Source of the DNA: Phormidium tenue FACHB-1052
GTDB lineage: Bacteria; Cyanobacteriota; Cyanobacteriia; Phormidesmidales; Phormidesmidaceae
Assembly: GCF_014696675.1 (NCBI RefSeq)
Contig: NZ_JACJQN010000008.1
Location: 184,527 to 248,526 of the forward strand
Reading direction: 5' to 3'
DNA: 64,000 nucleotides
Shown here: one piece after another, positions 17,603 through 27,600 of the stretch
How the letters are laid out: every line of letters starts with the position of its first letter
Numbering within the stretch: position 1 is the stretch's first letter
Notes under the pieces: generated by a model
Database searches by the model: none
Told to the model about the DNA's origin: nothing
The model's input: only the letters and a program-made list of their open reading frames with translations
Made by a program: the position numbers and the translations under genes

Positions 17603-20600
17603 CTAGCCCTCTTCAACCTCCACTTCCACTGCGCCCAACGCCCTCAGAACCCCAATCTGGGCAGCGGTTAACCCCGTAGCCCCCATAATATTCATGCCTT
17701 CGTAGGGGCGATTGCTTCTTAATACCCTTAAACAGTCCCCCGTTTCAGTATTCCAGACTCTAATCGTGCCATCTTCACTGCAACTTGCCAGCATCTGCCT
17801 ATCGTCGCCAAACGCCACCGACCATACAATCTGGCTATGGCCCTCCAAAACCTGCAAGCAATCCCCAGTCGCCACATCCCACAGCTTAACGGCAAAGTCT
17901 TCGCCACCACTGGCCACCCAGCGCCCATCCAGGCTAAACGCCACCGCCCGAATCCGCCCCCCGTGAGCCGGTTGAGACCACAGGCATTGGCCCGTCGCCA
18001 CATCCCAAAGCTTCAGCGTCCGATCGCCGCCGCCACTGGCCAAAAACTGACCACAGGGGCTAAACTGCAGAGCCAGCACCCAATCTTGGTGCCCGTCCAG
18101 CGTAGCGAGACAAGCCCCCGTTTCAACGCTCCAAAGCTTAATGGTGTAATCATCCCCCCCACTGGCCATCAACCCGCCTTGGAGCCTAACGGCCACCGCC
18201 TTAACCCGCCCCTCGTGGCCTTGCAACGTCTGCAAACACTGCCCCGTCGCCACATCCCACAGCTTAATCGTCTTGTCATGACTACCACTGATAACCTGCT
18301 GCCCACTGGGGCTAACGCACACCGACTGCACCCAATCTGTATGCCCCATCAACACTTGGCGACAGTCCCCCGTTTGGGCATCCCACAGGCGCACCGTACA
18401 GTCGTCGCTGCCGCTGGCCAGCCAGCTACCATCCGGGCTGAAGGCAACGCTAGAAATCAGATTGGTATGGCCTGCCAGGGTGCGATCGCACGTTCCCGTC
18501 TCCAAATTCCATAGCCGCACCATCTTGTCTTCGCCTCCTGAGGCTATCAATGGTGCGATCGGGCTAGCCGCCACCCCCACAATCCAATCGCTGTGGGCCT
18601 TGATAGTTTTCAGGCAGTCCCCCGTGCGGATATCCCACAGCTTAACGGTTTGATCATCACTGGCGCTAACCAGGGTGTAGCCATCCGGGCTAAACTCGAC
18701 CAGCCACACCCGTCCCGAATGTCCCTCCAGCGTCTTAAGGCACTGGTTCGTTTGGGTACTCCAAAGCCGCACCGTATGGTCTTCTCCAGCGGTGGCCAGC
18801 AACTCACCATCGGGGCTATAGTCTACCGCCCAAACCTTGATTGCATAGTCGGGCAGCGTGCCTAGGCGATCGCCCGTCTTCATATCCCAACGCTCAACAA
18901 CCGTGGTACTTTGGCTAGCCGCAATTTCCTGGCCCCTTGGGTGCATGGCTAACCCCAGCGCCCAACCCACGTCAATAGCCAGCGATCGCAGACAATCCCC
19001 CGATTGCAGATCCCAGAGCTTAACGGTGCGATCGTCACCGCTGCTAATCAACATCGGCTGGGTGGGATGAAATTTTAGCGAGAGCACCCGGTTGGTGTGC
19101 CCTCGCAAAATTCGGCGACAATCCCCCGTTTGGGCATCCCAAAGCCGGATCTCGGCTTCATTGCCAGCACTGGCGATGGTTCCCCCATCGGGGCTAATAT
19201 CCACCGTCTGCACCCAACTGCTGTGACCCGTCAACGTGCGCAAGCAGGCCCCAGAACTCACCTCCCATAGCCGCACCGTCTGGTCATGGCTACCACTGGC
19301 CAGCATTTGACCGTCGGGGCTAAAACACAGCGCCGTGACCCAGGCCGTATGCCCCTTAAAGCTCAGCACCTGGCGACCATCCACCACCTGGATCAGCAGA
19401 ATGGCTTGATCGACCCCTACCGCCAGATACGCCCCATCTGGGCTGAAGGTGGCCGATAGAATGCAGCCTAGAACTTGGGTAAAGACTGACTTGGTGAGAT
19501 CGGCATAGGCAAAGTTAACCTCATGCAGCGCCATGCCCTGCAAATAGACCTGCCACACCGCCAAATGAGAAAAGTCGTAGCCTTTCAGGTCAATGCCCAT
19601 CTGCCACAGCAGATTGAGCAGGTTTCCGGCGGCATAGCCTGGCTTATCCCTCAGCGTGGCCTTCAGCTGAGCCAAGAGCTGGCTGAAGTGAGCCTGGGCA
19701 AAGTTGCGACTGCCAAAGGTCTCTAGCAGCTTAGCCGCCAAGGGCTTCAGCAGCAGGCGAATTTGGGCCTCTCGAATATAGTCTTTGGCCTGAGCATTGA
19801 CCAAAAACTGATGGTTGAGCAGGTCAACCTCAAGGGCGCAAATCTCTTGATAGAGCCGGTCAATCATGTGGTTGACCACATACTCCATCACCACTGGCTG
19901 TTGCGAAAACCGCACCTGATGGTCGTCGAGGGGTAAGCTCGTGGACTTTTCAATCAGCGATCGCCGCTCTAATGACAGCAACGCCTCCAGCAATTCTGAC
20001 TGAGACGTAGGCGGCATCAACCCCGCTCGAATTTCCTGGGGCAGCACCCACTCGCGATGTACTGCAACCCACTCCATCACTCGCTGCTCCAGCGGTGACA
20101 ACCGGCTAAATTGTTGATCGATCAAATTGGCGACATCACCGAAAACGGGGGTACCGCAGGCTAAAAACTGCTGAATGCTGGCATTAAACAGCTCCTGCAC
20201 CGTGGTCGAGACAATACGTAAAGCCAGCGGATTGCCCGCATACTGCTCCACTAAAACCTGGGCTTCCTGCACCGATGAAGTTAGCCCTCTCGCCGTTAAA
20301 AGCTGCTGGCCTTGTTGATAAGTCAACCCCTGCAACCGGAGCGATCGCAGCCCACTCCCTTCTCTGGAGAAAAGCCCCAGGGGTTGCTCTCGACTGGTAA
20401 AGACCAAACAGCTCTGGTGACGGCTCTCAGCAATGCACCGCAGAATCTGGCCGTAGGACTCGTAGCCAGGGCGATAAGCCCCGGTGCCATCCTGGCCCTG
20501 AAGCACAGACTCAACGTTATCTAGAACGAGCAAACAGCGAGCCGTTTGCAGACAGCCAATCAGCTGCAACAATTGACCATCCCAGGTCTCAGCTAGGTGT

Positions 20601-21331
20601 ACGTCCTGACGGGTGGACAGAAAGCGGATCAGGTCAGCTAGCAGTGGGTCAGCAGGGGGGGCATTGCGGAGCGATCGCCACATCACAGCCTCAAACTCAC
20701 CGCTAAGCTGCTCAGCTAGCTTCACCGCCAGGGTCGTTTTGCCCATGCCCCCCATACCCAGCAACCCAACCAAGCGGCATTTATCTCTCAAAATCCAGTC
20801 CGTCAGCACAGTCAACTCATCATCGCGCCCGTAGATCGGCGGAATTTCTGGCGCATCTCCCCAGTCCTGCCGGGCTACAGATGCTTCTGAGATAGAAGAT
20901 GGTGGCGGCGGTGAGGTTTGGGTCGCCTGGTGAGATTTGAGCGGGCGGAGGCGTTCCCATTCTTCGTCAAGCTTGGCTAGATTGGTCGCCACATCCTGCC
21001 GTCGATGCCACAGCTTGAGGGTAAAGTGCCAGTCCTCGGAACCTTGGGTCGCGGGACGGTTATCCTCCAGGATGCCGAGAAAATCTTGCAGCCGCTTCAA
21101 CGCTTCTCGAATTTGATCAGGGGTAAGTTGCCCCTCCCATGCGTCGTGCACGGTTAAGTAGGCCAAGTGCCGCACTTTAGTCCTGACAACCAGTTGCTTC
21201 TCAGTTTGCCAGTTCACTTGCAGCCGTACATTGGCAGACTCCTCCCAGTCGTAGTTCGCGTAGGCCAGCAGCGCGGCCAATAGGCGTTTTGTTCGCAGCT
21301 TTGCCTGAGGTCCGTAGTTGGGTCTTGCCAT
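17603..21331 (-). CDS. NB-ARC STAND NTPase with 14 WD40 repeats
   Basis: 1242 residues. The N-terminal about 130 residues (KRLLAALLAYANYDW, then TQGSEDWHFTLKLWHR) form a conserved cyanobacterial module that I cannot name. NB-ARC: Walker A GMGGMGKTT (192-200), Walker B CLLVLDNVES (about 266-275), GNPLALRI as the GxP sensor motif, then a winged helix and an alpha-helical region. From about residue 617 there are fourteen WD40 repeats, enough for two seven-bladed propellers, ending in an acidic tail. Unlike the WD40 arrays at 26-32 kb, these repeats are diverged from each other. It heads the minus-strand operon and is divergent from the DUF5648-repeat gene across a 199-base promoter region. Members of this class act as ligand-triggered oligomerising switches; the ligand is unknown. 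Confidence 0.88.
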   Translation of the reverse strand: MARPNYGPQAKLRTKRLLAALLAYANYDWEESANVRLQVNWQTEKQLVVRTKVRHLAYLTVHDAWEGQLTPDQIREALKRLQDFLGILEDNRPATQGSEDWHFTLKLWHRRQDVATNLAKLDEEWERLRPLKSHQATQTSPPPPSSISEASVARQDWGDAPEIPPIYGRDDELTVLTDWILRDKCRLVGLLGMGGMGKTTLAVKLAEQLSGEFEAVMWRSLRNAPPADPLLADLIRFLSTRQDVHLAETWDGQLLQLIGCLQTARCLLVLDNVESVLQGQDGTGAYRPGYESYGQILRCIAESRHQSCLVFTSREQPLGLFSREGSGLRSLRLQGLTYQQGQQLLTARGLTSSVQEAQVLVEQYAGNPLALRIVSTTVQELFNASIQQFLACGTPVFGDVANLIDQQFSRLSPLEQRVMEWVAVHREWVLPQEIRAGLMPPTSQSELLEALLSLERRSLIEKSTSLPLDDHQVRFSQQPVVMEYVVNHMIDRLYQEICALEVDLLNHQFLVNAQAKDYIREAQIRLLLKPLAAKLLETFGSRNFAQAHFSQLLAQLKATLRDKPGYAAGNLLNLLWQMGIDLKGYDFSHLAVWQVYLQGMALHEVNFAYADLTKSVFTQVLGCILSATFSPDGAYLAVGVDQAILLIQVVDGRQVLSFKGHTAWVTALCFSPDGQMLASGSHDQTVRLWEVSSGACLRTLTGHSSWVQTVDISPDGGTIASAGNEAEIRLWDAQTGDCRRILRGHTNRVLSLKFHPTQPMLISSGDDRTVKLWDLQSGDCLRSLAIDVGWALGLAMHPRGQEIAASQSTTVVERWDMKTGDRLGTLPDYAIKVWAVDYSPDGELLATAGEDHTVRLWSTQTNQCLKTLEGHSGRVWLVEFSPDGYTLVSASDDQTVKLWDIRTGDCLKTIKAHSDWIVGVAASPIAPLIASGGEDKMVRLWNLETGTCDRTLAGHTNLISSVAFSPDGSWLASGSDDCTVRLWDAQTGDCRQVLMGHTDWVQSVCVSPSGQQVISGSHDKTIKLWDVATGQCLQTLQGHEGRVKAVAVRLQGGLMASGGDDYTIKLWSVETGACLATLDGHQDWVLALQFSPCGQFLASGGGDRTLKLWDVATGQCLWSQPAHGGRIRAVAFSLDGRWVASGGEDFAVKLWDVATGDCLQVLEGHSQIVWSVAFGDDRQMLASCSEDGTIRVWNTETGDCLRVLRSNRPYEGMNIMGATGLTAAQIGVLRALGAVEVEVEEG

Positions 21332-21530
21332 GTGACCTGCTTAAAACAGCCAGGAAGTTTGGGGAATCCCCAAACTATTGCACAGTTTTTTTAGCTCTGG
21401 TTGTTACTCAACAAGGCTTTCAGTTAAAAACGTCAACGATTAGCTATGGGGCAGGTCCCCTAACGAGAGTGGTTTCAAGGCGTCGGATAAAGATGACGCT
21501 GAGCATAAATCAACTTTTGGAGATTAAGTT

Positions 21531-23084
21531 ATGGCTGCTAAGCTTGGAACCTGTTTTCTTTACACTTGGTACTCTGCCAGCCGGGGAGATCACTTTACAA
21601 CCTCTGACCCAATCTGGATTGGACGAGTTGGCCAAATACGCAACAAGGGTGCTGACTATGAATTGATGCGCATTGAGGGGAGAGTGTTTAGCCCTGATTT
21701 TCCCCAGCCACCTAGTACTGTTCCACTCTGGAATTTTTGGAACCCTACCGCAGGGGACCACTTCCTAACAACCCAAGCCGACTGGGTGCGATTGCCCCAG
21801 CGTGAGGGGTATACCCGATTTCGGCTCGAAGGGTATCTTTACACCTCTGCGGGTGAGGATCGATTGCCTCTGAATAGTTTCTGGAATGCTCGCACTCAGG
21901 ACAACTTGGCCACAACAGCTATAGGCGGCGAATTGCATTCATTCGATGACAACTGGGGCCAGTACCGCACTGAAGGTTATTTGCTACCAGAAATTCAACG
22001 AGTTACCCCGCTGTATACCTGGTATGGCCACGACCGAGGTGATCATTTCACAACTACAGACCCCAATTGGGCTGGGGTGGTTGGCGACCGTCGCGTGAGC
22101 GGAGTTGACTACGAGCTTGTGCGCATTGAAGGACGAGTGTTTAGTCCTGATTTACCACAACCGAAGGGTACCAGGGCTCTCTGGAGCTTTTGGAATCCTG
22201 CTACGGGAGACAACTTTCTAACCACTCGGTCCAAGTGGGTACGATCTCGTTCTCGGGAAGGCTATACTCGATACCGACTCGAAGGGTTTTTATACAGCAC
22301 CCCTGGACCAGGCCAATCTGAATTGGTGAGCTATTGGAACCAAACGGTGCAAGATCACGCGGCGACAACGGCTAAACCTGGTGACATCAAAAGCTTGACA
22401 CCCGCTTGGGAAAAATATCGGCAGGAAGGTTTCTTGTTTCCTGAGGGACAACTTGTCCGCCCTGATAACATCACTGAACCATTGGTACCAACTGCTGTGC
22501 TGCGGGGCGATCGCGAGTTCGACGGCAACGGCCCAGACATCACTGCCCGGTTAAAACTGGTTGTCAGCCCAGATGGCCGGCACGTGATCGCCAAAATTTA
22601 CTTCCTGGCATTCGAAACCAGGCCTGACTCGTCAACTACCGAGGCGACCTGGGAGAAGATTGTCTATACCGCCCCTGCTGGTCGACGTATCCTCTCGCTT
22701 GCATCCCCAGCAAGCTCGGAGGTTCGATTTATCAGCCCTAGAGCGGGCTTCCAGATTCTTTTCCCTGGCGAAGACTTGAAAGATGTGACAGCTCTTATCA
22801 AGGCAGTTTCTGGCAGCATTACCTCTATTCTGCAATTTGTGCCAATGGCTGGTCAAGTTGCCAAGGGTGTTGACGCATCCTTGTCAGCATTCCTTGAAGG
22901 GCTGAAAGTGGTTGGTTTCTCAGGTAATCAGGTCTCGACAGTCGTTTCTACTGATGGCCCTGTTTTATTCTTCGCAATTGTTGGTGACACTGGAGGTGAC
23001 GACATCAGCGACGATAACAACCCCAAGGACGACACTCGAATTGTTGGCATTCGCATGCTGGACTTTGAGGTGGTAATGGCATAG
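21531..23084 (+). CDS. DUF5648-repeat protein with unknown C-terminal domain
   Basis: 517 residues; GGAG lies 9-12 bases before ATG 21531. Residues 1-310 are two tandem copies of about 155 residues, each with three subrepeats built on GDHFTTSDP or GDHFLTT followed by YELVRIEGRVFSP or YRLEGYLY. This is the pattern of DUF5648 beta-propeller/lectin-like modules, often fused to secreted hydrolases. Residues about 325-517 are a separate domain with beta strands and a small-residue helix (VTALIKAVSGSITSIL) that I do not recognise. No signal peptide is seen. It is divergent from the NB-ARC gene and ends at a strong terminator. It may be a carbohydrate- or surface-binding partner of the cluster, which is speculative. 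Confidence 0.7.
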   Translation: MAAKLGTCFLYTWYSASRGDHFTTSDPIWIGRVGQIRNKGADYELMRIEGRVFSPDFPQPPSTVPLWNFWNPTAGDHFLTTQADWVRLPQREGYTRFRLEGYLYTSAGEDRLPLNSFWNARTQDNLATTAIGGELHSFDDNWGQYRTEGYLLPEIQRVTPLYTWYGHDRGDHFTTTDPNWAGVVGDRRVSGVDYELVRIEGRVFSPDLPQPKGTRALWSFWNPATGDNFLTTRSKWVRSRSREGYTRYRLEGFLYSTPGPGQSELVSYWNQTVQDHAATTAKPGDIKSLTPAWEKYRQEGFLFPEGQLVRPDNITEPLVPTAVLRGDREFDGNGPDITARLKLVVSPDGRHVIAKIYFLAFETRPDSSTTEATWEKIVYTAPAGRRILSLASPASSEVRFISPRAGFQILFPGEDLKDVTALIKAVSGSITSILQFVPMAGQVAKGVDASLSAFLEGLKVVGFSGNQVSTVVSTDGPVLFFAIVGDTGGDDISDDNNPKDDTRIVGIRMLDFEVVMA

Positions 23085-23095
23085 AAAGTATTGAC

Positions 23096-23130
23096 AAAGA
23101 GAACCCTTCAGCACATGAAGGGTTCTCTTT
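23096..23130 (+). terminator. Rho-independent terminator after the DUF5648 gene
   Basis: A perfect 15-bp stem, 23096-23110 with 23116-23130, a five-base loop (GCACA) and a short T-run at the end of the stem. It lies 12 bases after the TAG of the DUF5648-repeat gene and isolates that gene from the downstream CHAT operon. Confidence 0.9.
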
Positions 23131-23566
23131 GATATTCAGTAGCCGAACCCGCTGATTACCTCTTAAAGTGAGACATTGAGTCCCTTCTTTTCAGTCCTCG
23201 AAACCCGAAGTTTCAACCTCGAATTCACCCACTTTCGCTACCCCGAGCGCCTCAGCAGTGCATTAACCTGGATTGAAACTGATTGGCCAAACCAGTTTAT
23301 TGGATCGCACATTTTAGGTACGTAGAGTTGAGTTGGGCGATCGCATAAAATGTTGACTTTACTAAAGTTGTTACCAATCGATCCTGCTAGCTTATCCGAA
23401 TTATTGGATACTACAGGCAACCAGCCGTATCGTCAGCCGACTCACGAACCATACCTACTCTGCGGAAGGCTATTGCAGTGGTTCTTTATCTAGTCTGGTG
23501 CATGCCAAAGGTTGAAACCCTAGGCATGCAAGGCTTCTGCTGTACTTCATTTGTATGGGATGCCGT
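23131..23566. other. Leader region of the CHAT-nSTAND operon
   Basis: 436 bases with no credible gene on either strand. It contains a HIP1-like GGCGATCGC near 23337 and must hold the promoter of the CHAT operon, but I cannot place -35 and -10 boxes with confidence. The final bases include GGGA just before the preferred start at 23567. Confidence 0.4.
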
Positions 23567-24616
23567 ATGAATCCGATTAAGATTCTCATTTTGACAGCGA
23601 ATCCGAGTAATACGGGTAGCAACCCCTTGGGCTTGGATACCGAGGTGCGGCGGATAGAGGAAGCGATTCAGCGATCGCAGTACCGCGATCGCTTTCAGGT
23701 GATCGCCAAGCTCGCCATCGGGACGACAGATTTGCGGCGGGCGTTGCTCGATCACCGCCCACAAATCGTTCACTTTTCGGGCCATGGCGCTGGAGAGAAT
23801 GGTCTTGTGCTGGAAAATGATGCCGGAAAAATGCAGTTTGTTAGTACCGAAGCACTAGCTCGATTATTTGCGGCTCTAGAGCCGGGGGAGATTGATTGTG
23901 TCTTGCTCAATGCCTGTTATTCAGAGGTGCAGGCTACCGCAATTCATCAGTCTGTAGACTGCGTGATTGGGATGAATCAGCCGATTGGTGACCAGGCGGC
24001 AGTGCAGTTTGCTGAGGGGTTTTATGATGCGCTGGGGGCCGGTAGCCCCTACGACCAAGCATTTAAGATCGGTTGTAGTGCAATTGATTTGGCAGGCAGT
24101 GCGGAGTATTTGAAGCCGGTCTTGAAATACCGATCGCGCCCTAATCGAGCACTACCCATTGATCAATCTGCTAAACCAATGGAGGTGGCGTCAGAGAGGC
24201 AACCCACCGTAGAAGCACCTGTACGCCCTTCCCAATCTCAAACCATTGGCACGATTTCGATTACCGGTAGCCACAACCCGCTTAACGTGGTGCAGGCGGG
24301 GAGCAATGTCAACCTGAACCAAACAAGCGACCAGAGTAGCGGTGGCAATGCTGATTTAGAAGCTGCATTAGACCTATTGGTAAAGCTCAGGCAGGAGGTG
24401 GCGGCAACGGCTGACCTCAGTACTTTTGCCAAAAAAGATACGGAGTCTAAAATCGGTATGCTCCAGGAAGAATTGCAGAAGCCAGAGCCTGATAAGGGCT
24501 TTGTGCATGAGGTGGTGCAGGCGTTACAGCAGGGGTTGAGCGGAGTTTTGACCCTGGCCGAGCCGGTGACGAAGGTAGCTGCCCTATTGGCAAAAGCCTG
24601 GGTAGGTCTGCCATGA
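23567..24616 (+). CDS. CHAT caspase-like protease with RHIM-like motif and C-terminal helical domain
   Basis: 349 residues from ATG 23567 (MNPIKILILTANP), matching the start of the other CHAT protein, rather than ATG 23555. The CHAT peptidase spans about 1-190 with His73 in VHFSGHGAG and Cys117 in LLNACYSE. A short motif follows at 228-253 (ITGSHNPLNVVQAGSNVNL). It aligns with N-terminal motifs of both downstream NTPases and resembles the VQxG core of RHIM amyloid motifs. Residues 262-349 are helical, including EELQKPEPDK and LAEPVTKVAALLAKAW, a module seen on cyanobacterial effectors. The stop overlaps the next ATG as ATGA. Probably a cell-killing protease recruited by the NTPases, by inference. 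Confidence 0.88.
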   Translation: MNPIKILILTANPSNTGSNPLGLDTEVRRIEEAIQRSQYRDRFQVIAKLAIGTTDLRRALLDHRPQIVHFSGHGAGENGLVLENDAGKMQFVSTEALARLFAALEPGEIDCVLLNACYSEVQATAIHQSVDCVIGMNQPIGDQAAVQFAEGFYDALGAGSPYDQAFKIGCSAIDLAGSAEYLKPVLKYRSRPNRALPIDQSAKPMEVASERQPTVEAPVRPSQSQTIGTISITGSHNPLNVVQAGSNVNLNQTSDQSSGGNADLEAALDLLVKLRQEVAATADLSTFAKKDTESKIGMLQEELQKPEPDKGFVHEVVQALQQGLSGVLTLAEPVTKVAALLAKAWVGLP

Positions 24617-27600
24617 ACCCAGACGATACCCAAAACCCATTGCCACAGCCACCCGCCAACCAGCAGCAATCCTTCAGCGATGTGCATGTACAGGGCAATG
24701 ACAACCAGTTGAATATGATTCAGGCTCAGGTGGTCACCCTGACTCAAACCAAGATCATTCAGATCTCGGTGAATGAGATTAAGACCCGTGAGCTGATCGC
24801 GGCTTCGCCCTATAAGGGGCTGAAAAAGTTTGAGCCTGAAGATAGCGATCGCTTTTTTGGTCGCGATCAATTCATCGGTGGCCTGGTGAATGAGCTGGAG
24901 CAGACCAATTTTGTGTTGCTGCTGGGGGCTTCGGGCAGCGGCAAGTCATCGGTGGTGCGGGCGGGGCTGGTGCCCTGGCTACAGCAGACCTGGGGCAAGC
25001 AGTTTGTCAGTCTGGTGCTGACGCCCGATAGCGACCCCTTTGAATCGTTCTATGGCAGTTTGCTCAGCCGGGGCTTTAGCCAGGCGCAGGCGCAGGCGAC
25101 CAAGATAGACAAAGCAGACACGTTGAACCAGGTGGTGACCACGCTGAAGCCAACCGAGGCGTACTGGTTGATTTTTATCGACCAGTTTGAAGAGCTATTT
25201 ACGGTGAGTGAGGCCAAAAAGCGAGACAGTTTTATTCACAGCCTGGTGAAGCTAAGCAAAGACCGGGCCAGCGACGCCACGCTCAAAATTGTCGCCACCA
25301 TGCGGGCCGACTTTTTAGACCAGCTCGACCCGGCCCCGGCGAATCGGCTAGCGCGGCTGACGGAGAAGCACCGCCCGCTGATTACCCAGATGCACCCGGA
25401 TGAGCTGCGCTTAGCAATTGAGCAGCCCGCCGCCCACCACGGGGTGGTGTTTGAAACGGGGCTGGTGGAAGAGATCATCAAAGATGTGCAGGGGCAGGCG
25501 GGCTATTTGCCGCTGTTGCAGTACACCCTGGATCTGCTCTGGGAAAGCGAGATGCAGAATGGTGGCCTGCAAGATCGCACGTTGCGGAGCAGTGCGTATC
25601 GGCGGCTGGGTGGGGTGCGGGGTGCGCTACAGCAGCGGGTGGATGAGATTTATCTGGGGTTGTCTGAGCCAGAGCAGTTGGCGGCGCAGCGCATTTTTCT
25701 CAAGCTAGTAGAAATTGGGGATGATGAAGCGGCGGGGACGGGGTGGAAGCCGGTGCGGCGGCGGGCGGCGCGCGCTGAGTTCGCGGATGAGGCGGAGCAA
25801 CGGGTGCTGACTCAGTTGATTAATGCCAATCTGCTGGTGAGTGATGCAACCATTGAATCTGTGGGGCAGCGGCAGGCAGCGGGGCAGGCGGCGACGGTTG
25901 AAATTGCCCATGAGATTTTGCTGACGTCTTGGACAACGCTGCATGGCTGGATTAAGCAAAATCGGCAGTCGATTGCGCTGCGAAATCGGCTGAATGATGA
26001 TGTGGCGCTGTGGCAGGCCCAGAAGGCGGATAGTGACCTCTGGAGTGGGTCAAAGCTGGCGCGGGTGGTGGAGCTGCGGCGAGATGCGGTGTTTAACCAG
26101 GTGTTGGGAGGCTTTAGCGCTGGGGCGAACCAGTTTATTGAGGCGAGTGTGGAACTGCGGGAGCGCCAACGCAGGCGGGTGCTGCTGGGGATGTCTGGGT
26201 TTTCTATGGTGGCGTTGGCGTTGGCGGGTTTTGCGGGTTTTCAGTGGCGGCAGGCTCAGCGGCAGGCCACCGTCGCCCAGTTGCGAGAGCAGGCGGCGAC
26301 GGTGCAGAACCTATTACCCACGGCTAATGCAGTTCAAGGCTTGATTTTAGCGATCGATGCCATAGACAGGAGTCAGTCGGTTCCAGATCTAAGGATAAAC
26401 GCCCAAGTTAATCTGCTAAGTGCAGTGCAATTATCGCAAGAAGTCAATCGGTTGCAAGGCCATGAAGCTTTTGTCGCTTCAGTAGCGTTTAGCCCCGATG
26501 GCACCCGCATTGTCAGTGGCGGTGGCGACACCACGGTGCGGTTGTGGGATGCCGAGATGGGCCAACCCATTGGTCAACCGCTGCAAGGTCACGACGAATG
26601 GGTCAGTTCAGTAGCGTTTAGCCCTGATGGCACTCGCATTGTCAGTGGCAGTGAGGACAAGACTGTGCGACTGTGGGATGCAAAGACAGGCCAACCCATC
26701 GGTCAACCGCTGCAAGGCCACGACCATAGGGTCAATTCCGTCGCATTTAGCCCCGATGGCACTCGCATTGTCAGCGGCAGTGGCGACAAGACCGTGCGAC
26801 TGTGGGATGCAAAGACAGGCCAACCCATCGGTCAACCGCTGCAAGGCCATGAGGATGCTGTCCGTTCCGTCGCATTTAGCCCCGATGGCACTCGCATTGT
26901 CAGTGGCAGTGGCGACAAGACCGTGCGACTGTGGGATGCAAAGACAGGCCAACCCATCGGTCAACCGCTGCAAGGCCATGAGGATGCTGTCCGTTCCGTC
27001 GCATTTAGCCCCGATGGCACTCGCATTGTCAGTAGTAGTCTCGACAAGACCGTGCGGCTGTGGGATGCAAAGACAGGCCAACCTATTGGTCACCCCTTTC
27101 AAGGCCATGAGAGTTATGTCCACTCAGTGGCGTTTAGCCCCGATGGCACTCGCATCGTCAGTAGCAGTAGCGACAAGACCGTGCGTCTGTGGGATGCCAA
27201 GACGGGCCAACCTATCGGTCACCCCCTTCAAGGCCACGACTATAGGGTCTATTCAGTGGCATTCAGCCCGGATGGCACCCGCATTGTTAGTGGTAGCGAG
27301 GATAACACAGTACGGATGTGGGATGCCGAGACGGGCCAACCCATCGGTCAACCGCTGCAAGGCCATGAGTTTGAGGTTTTTTCAGTAGCGTTTAGTCCCG
27401 ATGGCACTCGCATTGTCAGCGGCAGTTTTGACAACACAGTGCGGCTGTGGGACGCCAAGACGGGCCAACCCATCGGTCAACCGCTGCAAGGTCACGACGA
27501 TTTGGTCTCTTCGGTAGCATTTAGCCCCGATGGCACTCGCATTGTCAGTGGTGGCGACAACACAGTGCGGCTGTGGGATGCCAAGACCGGCCAACCCATC

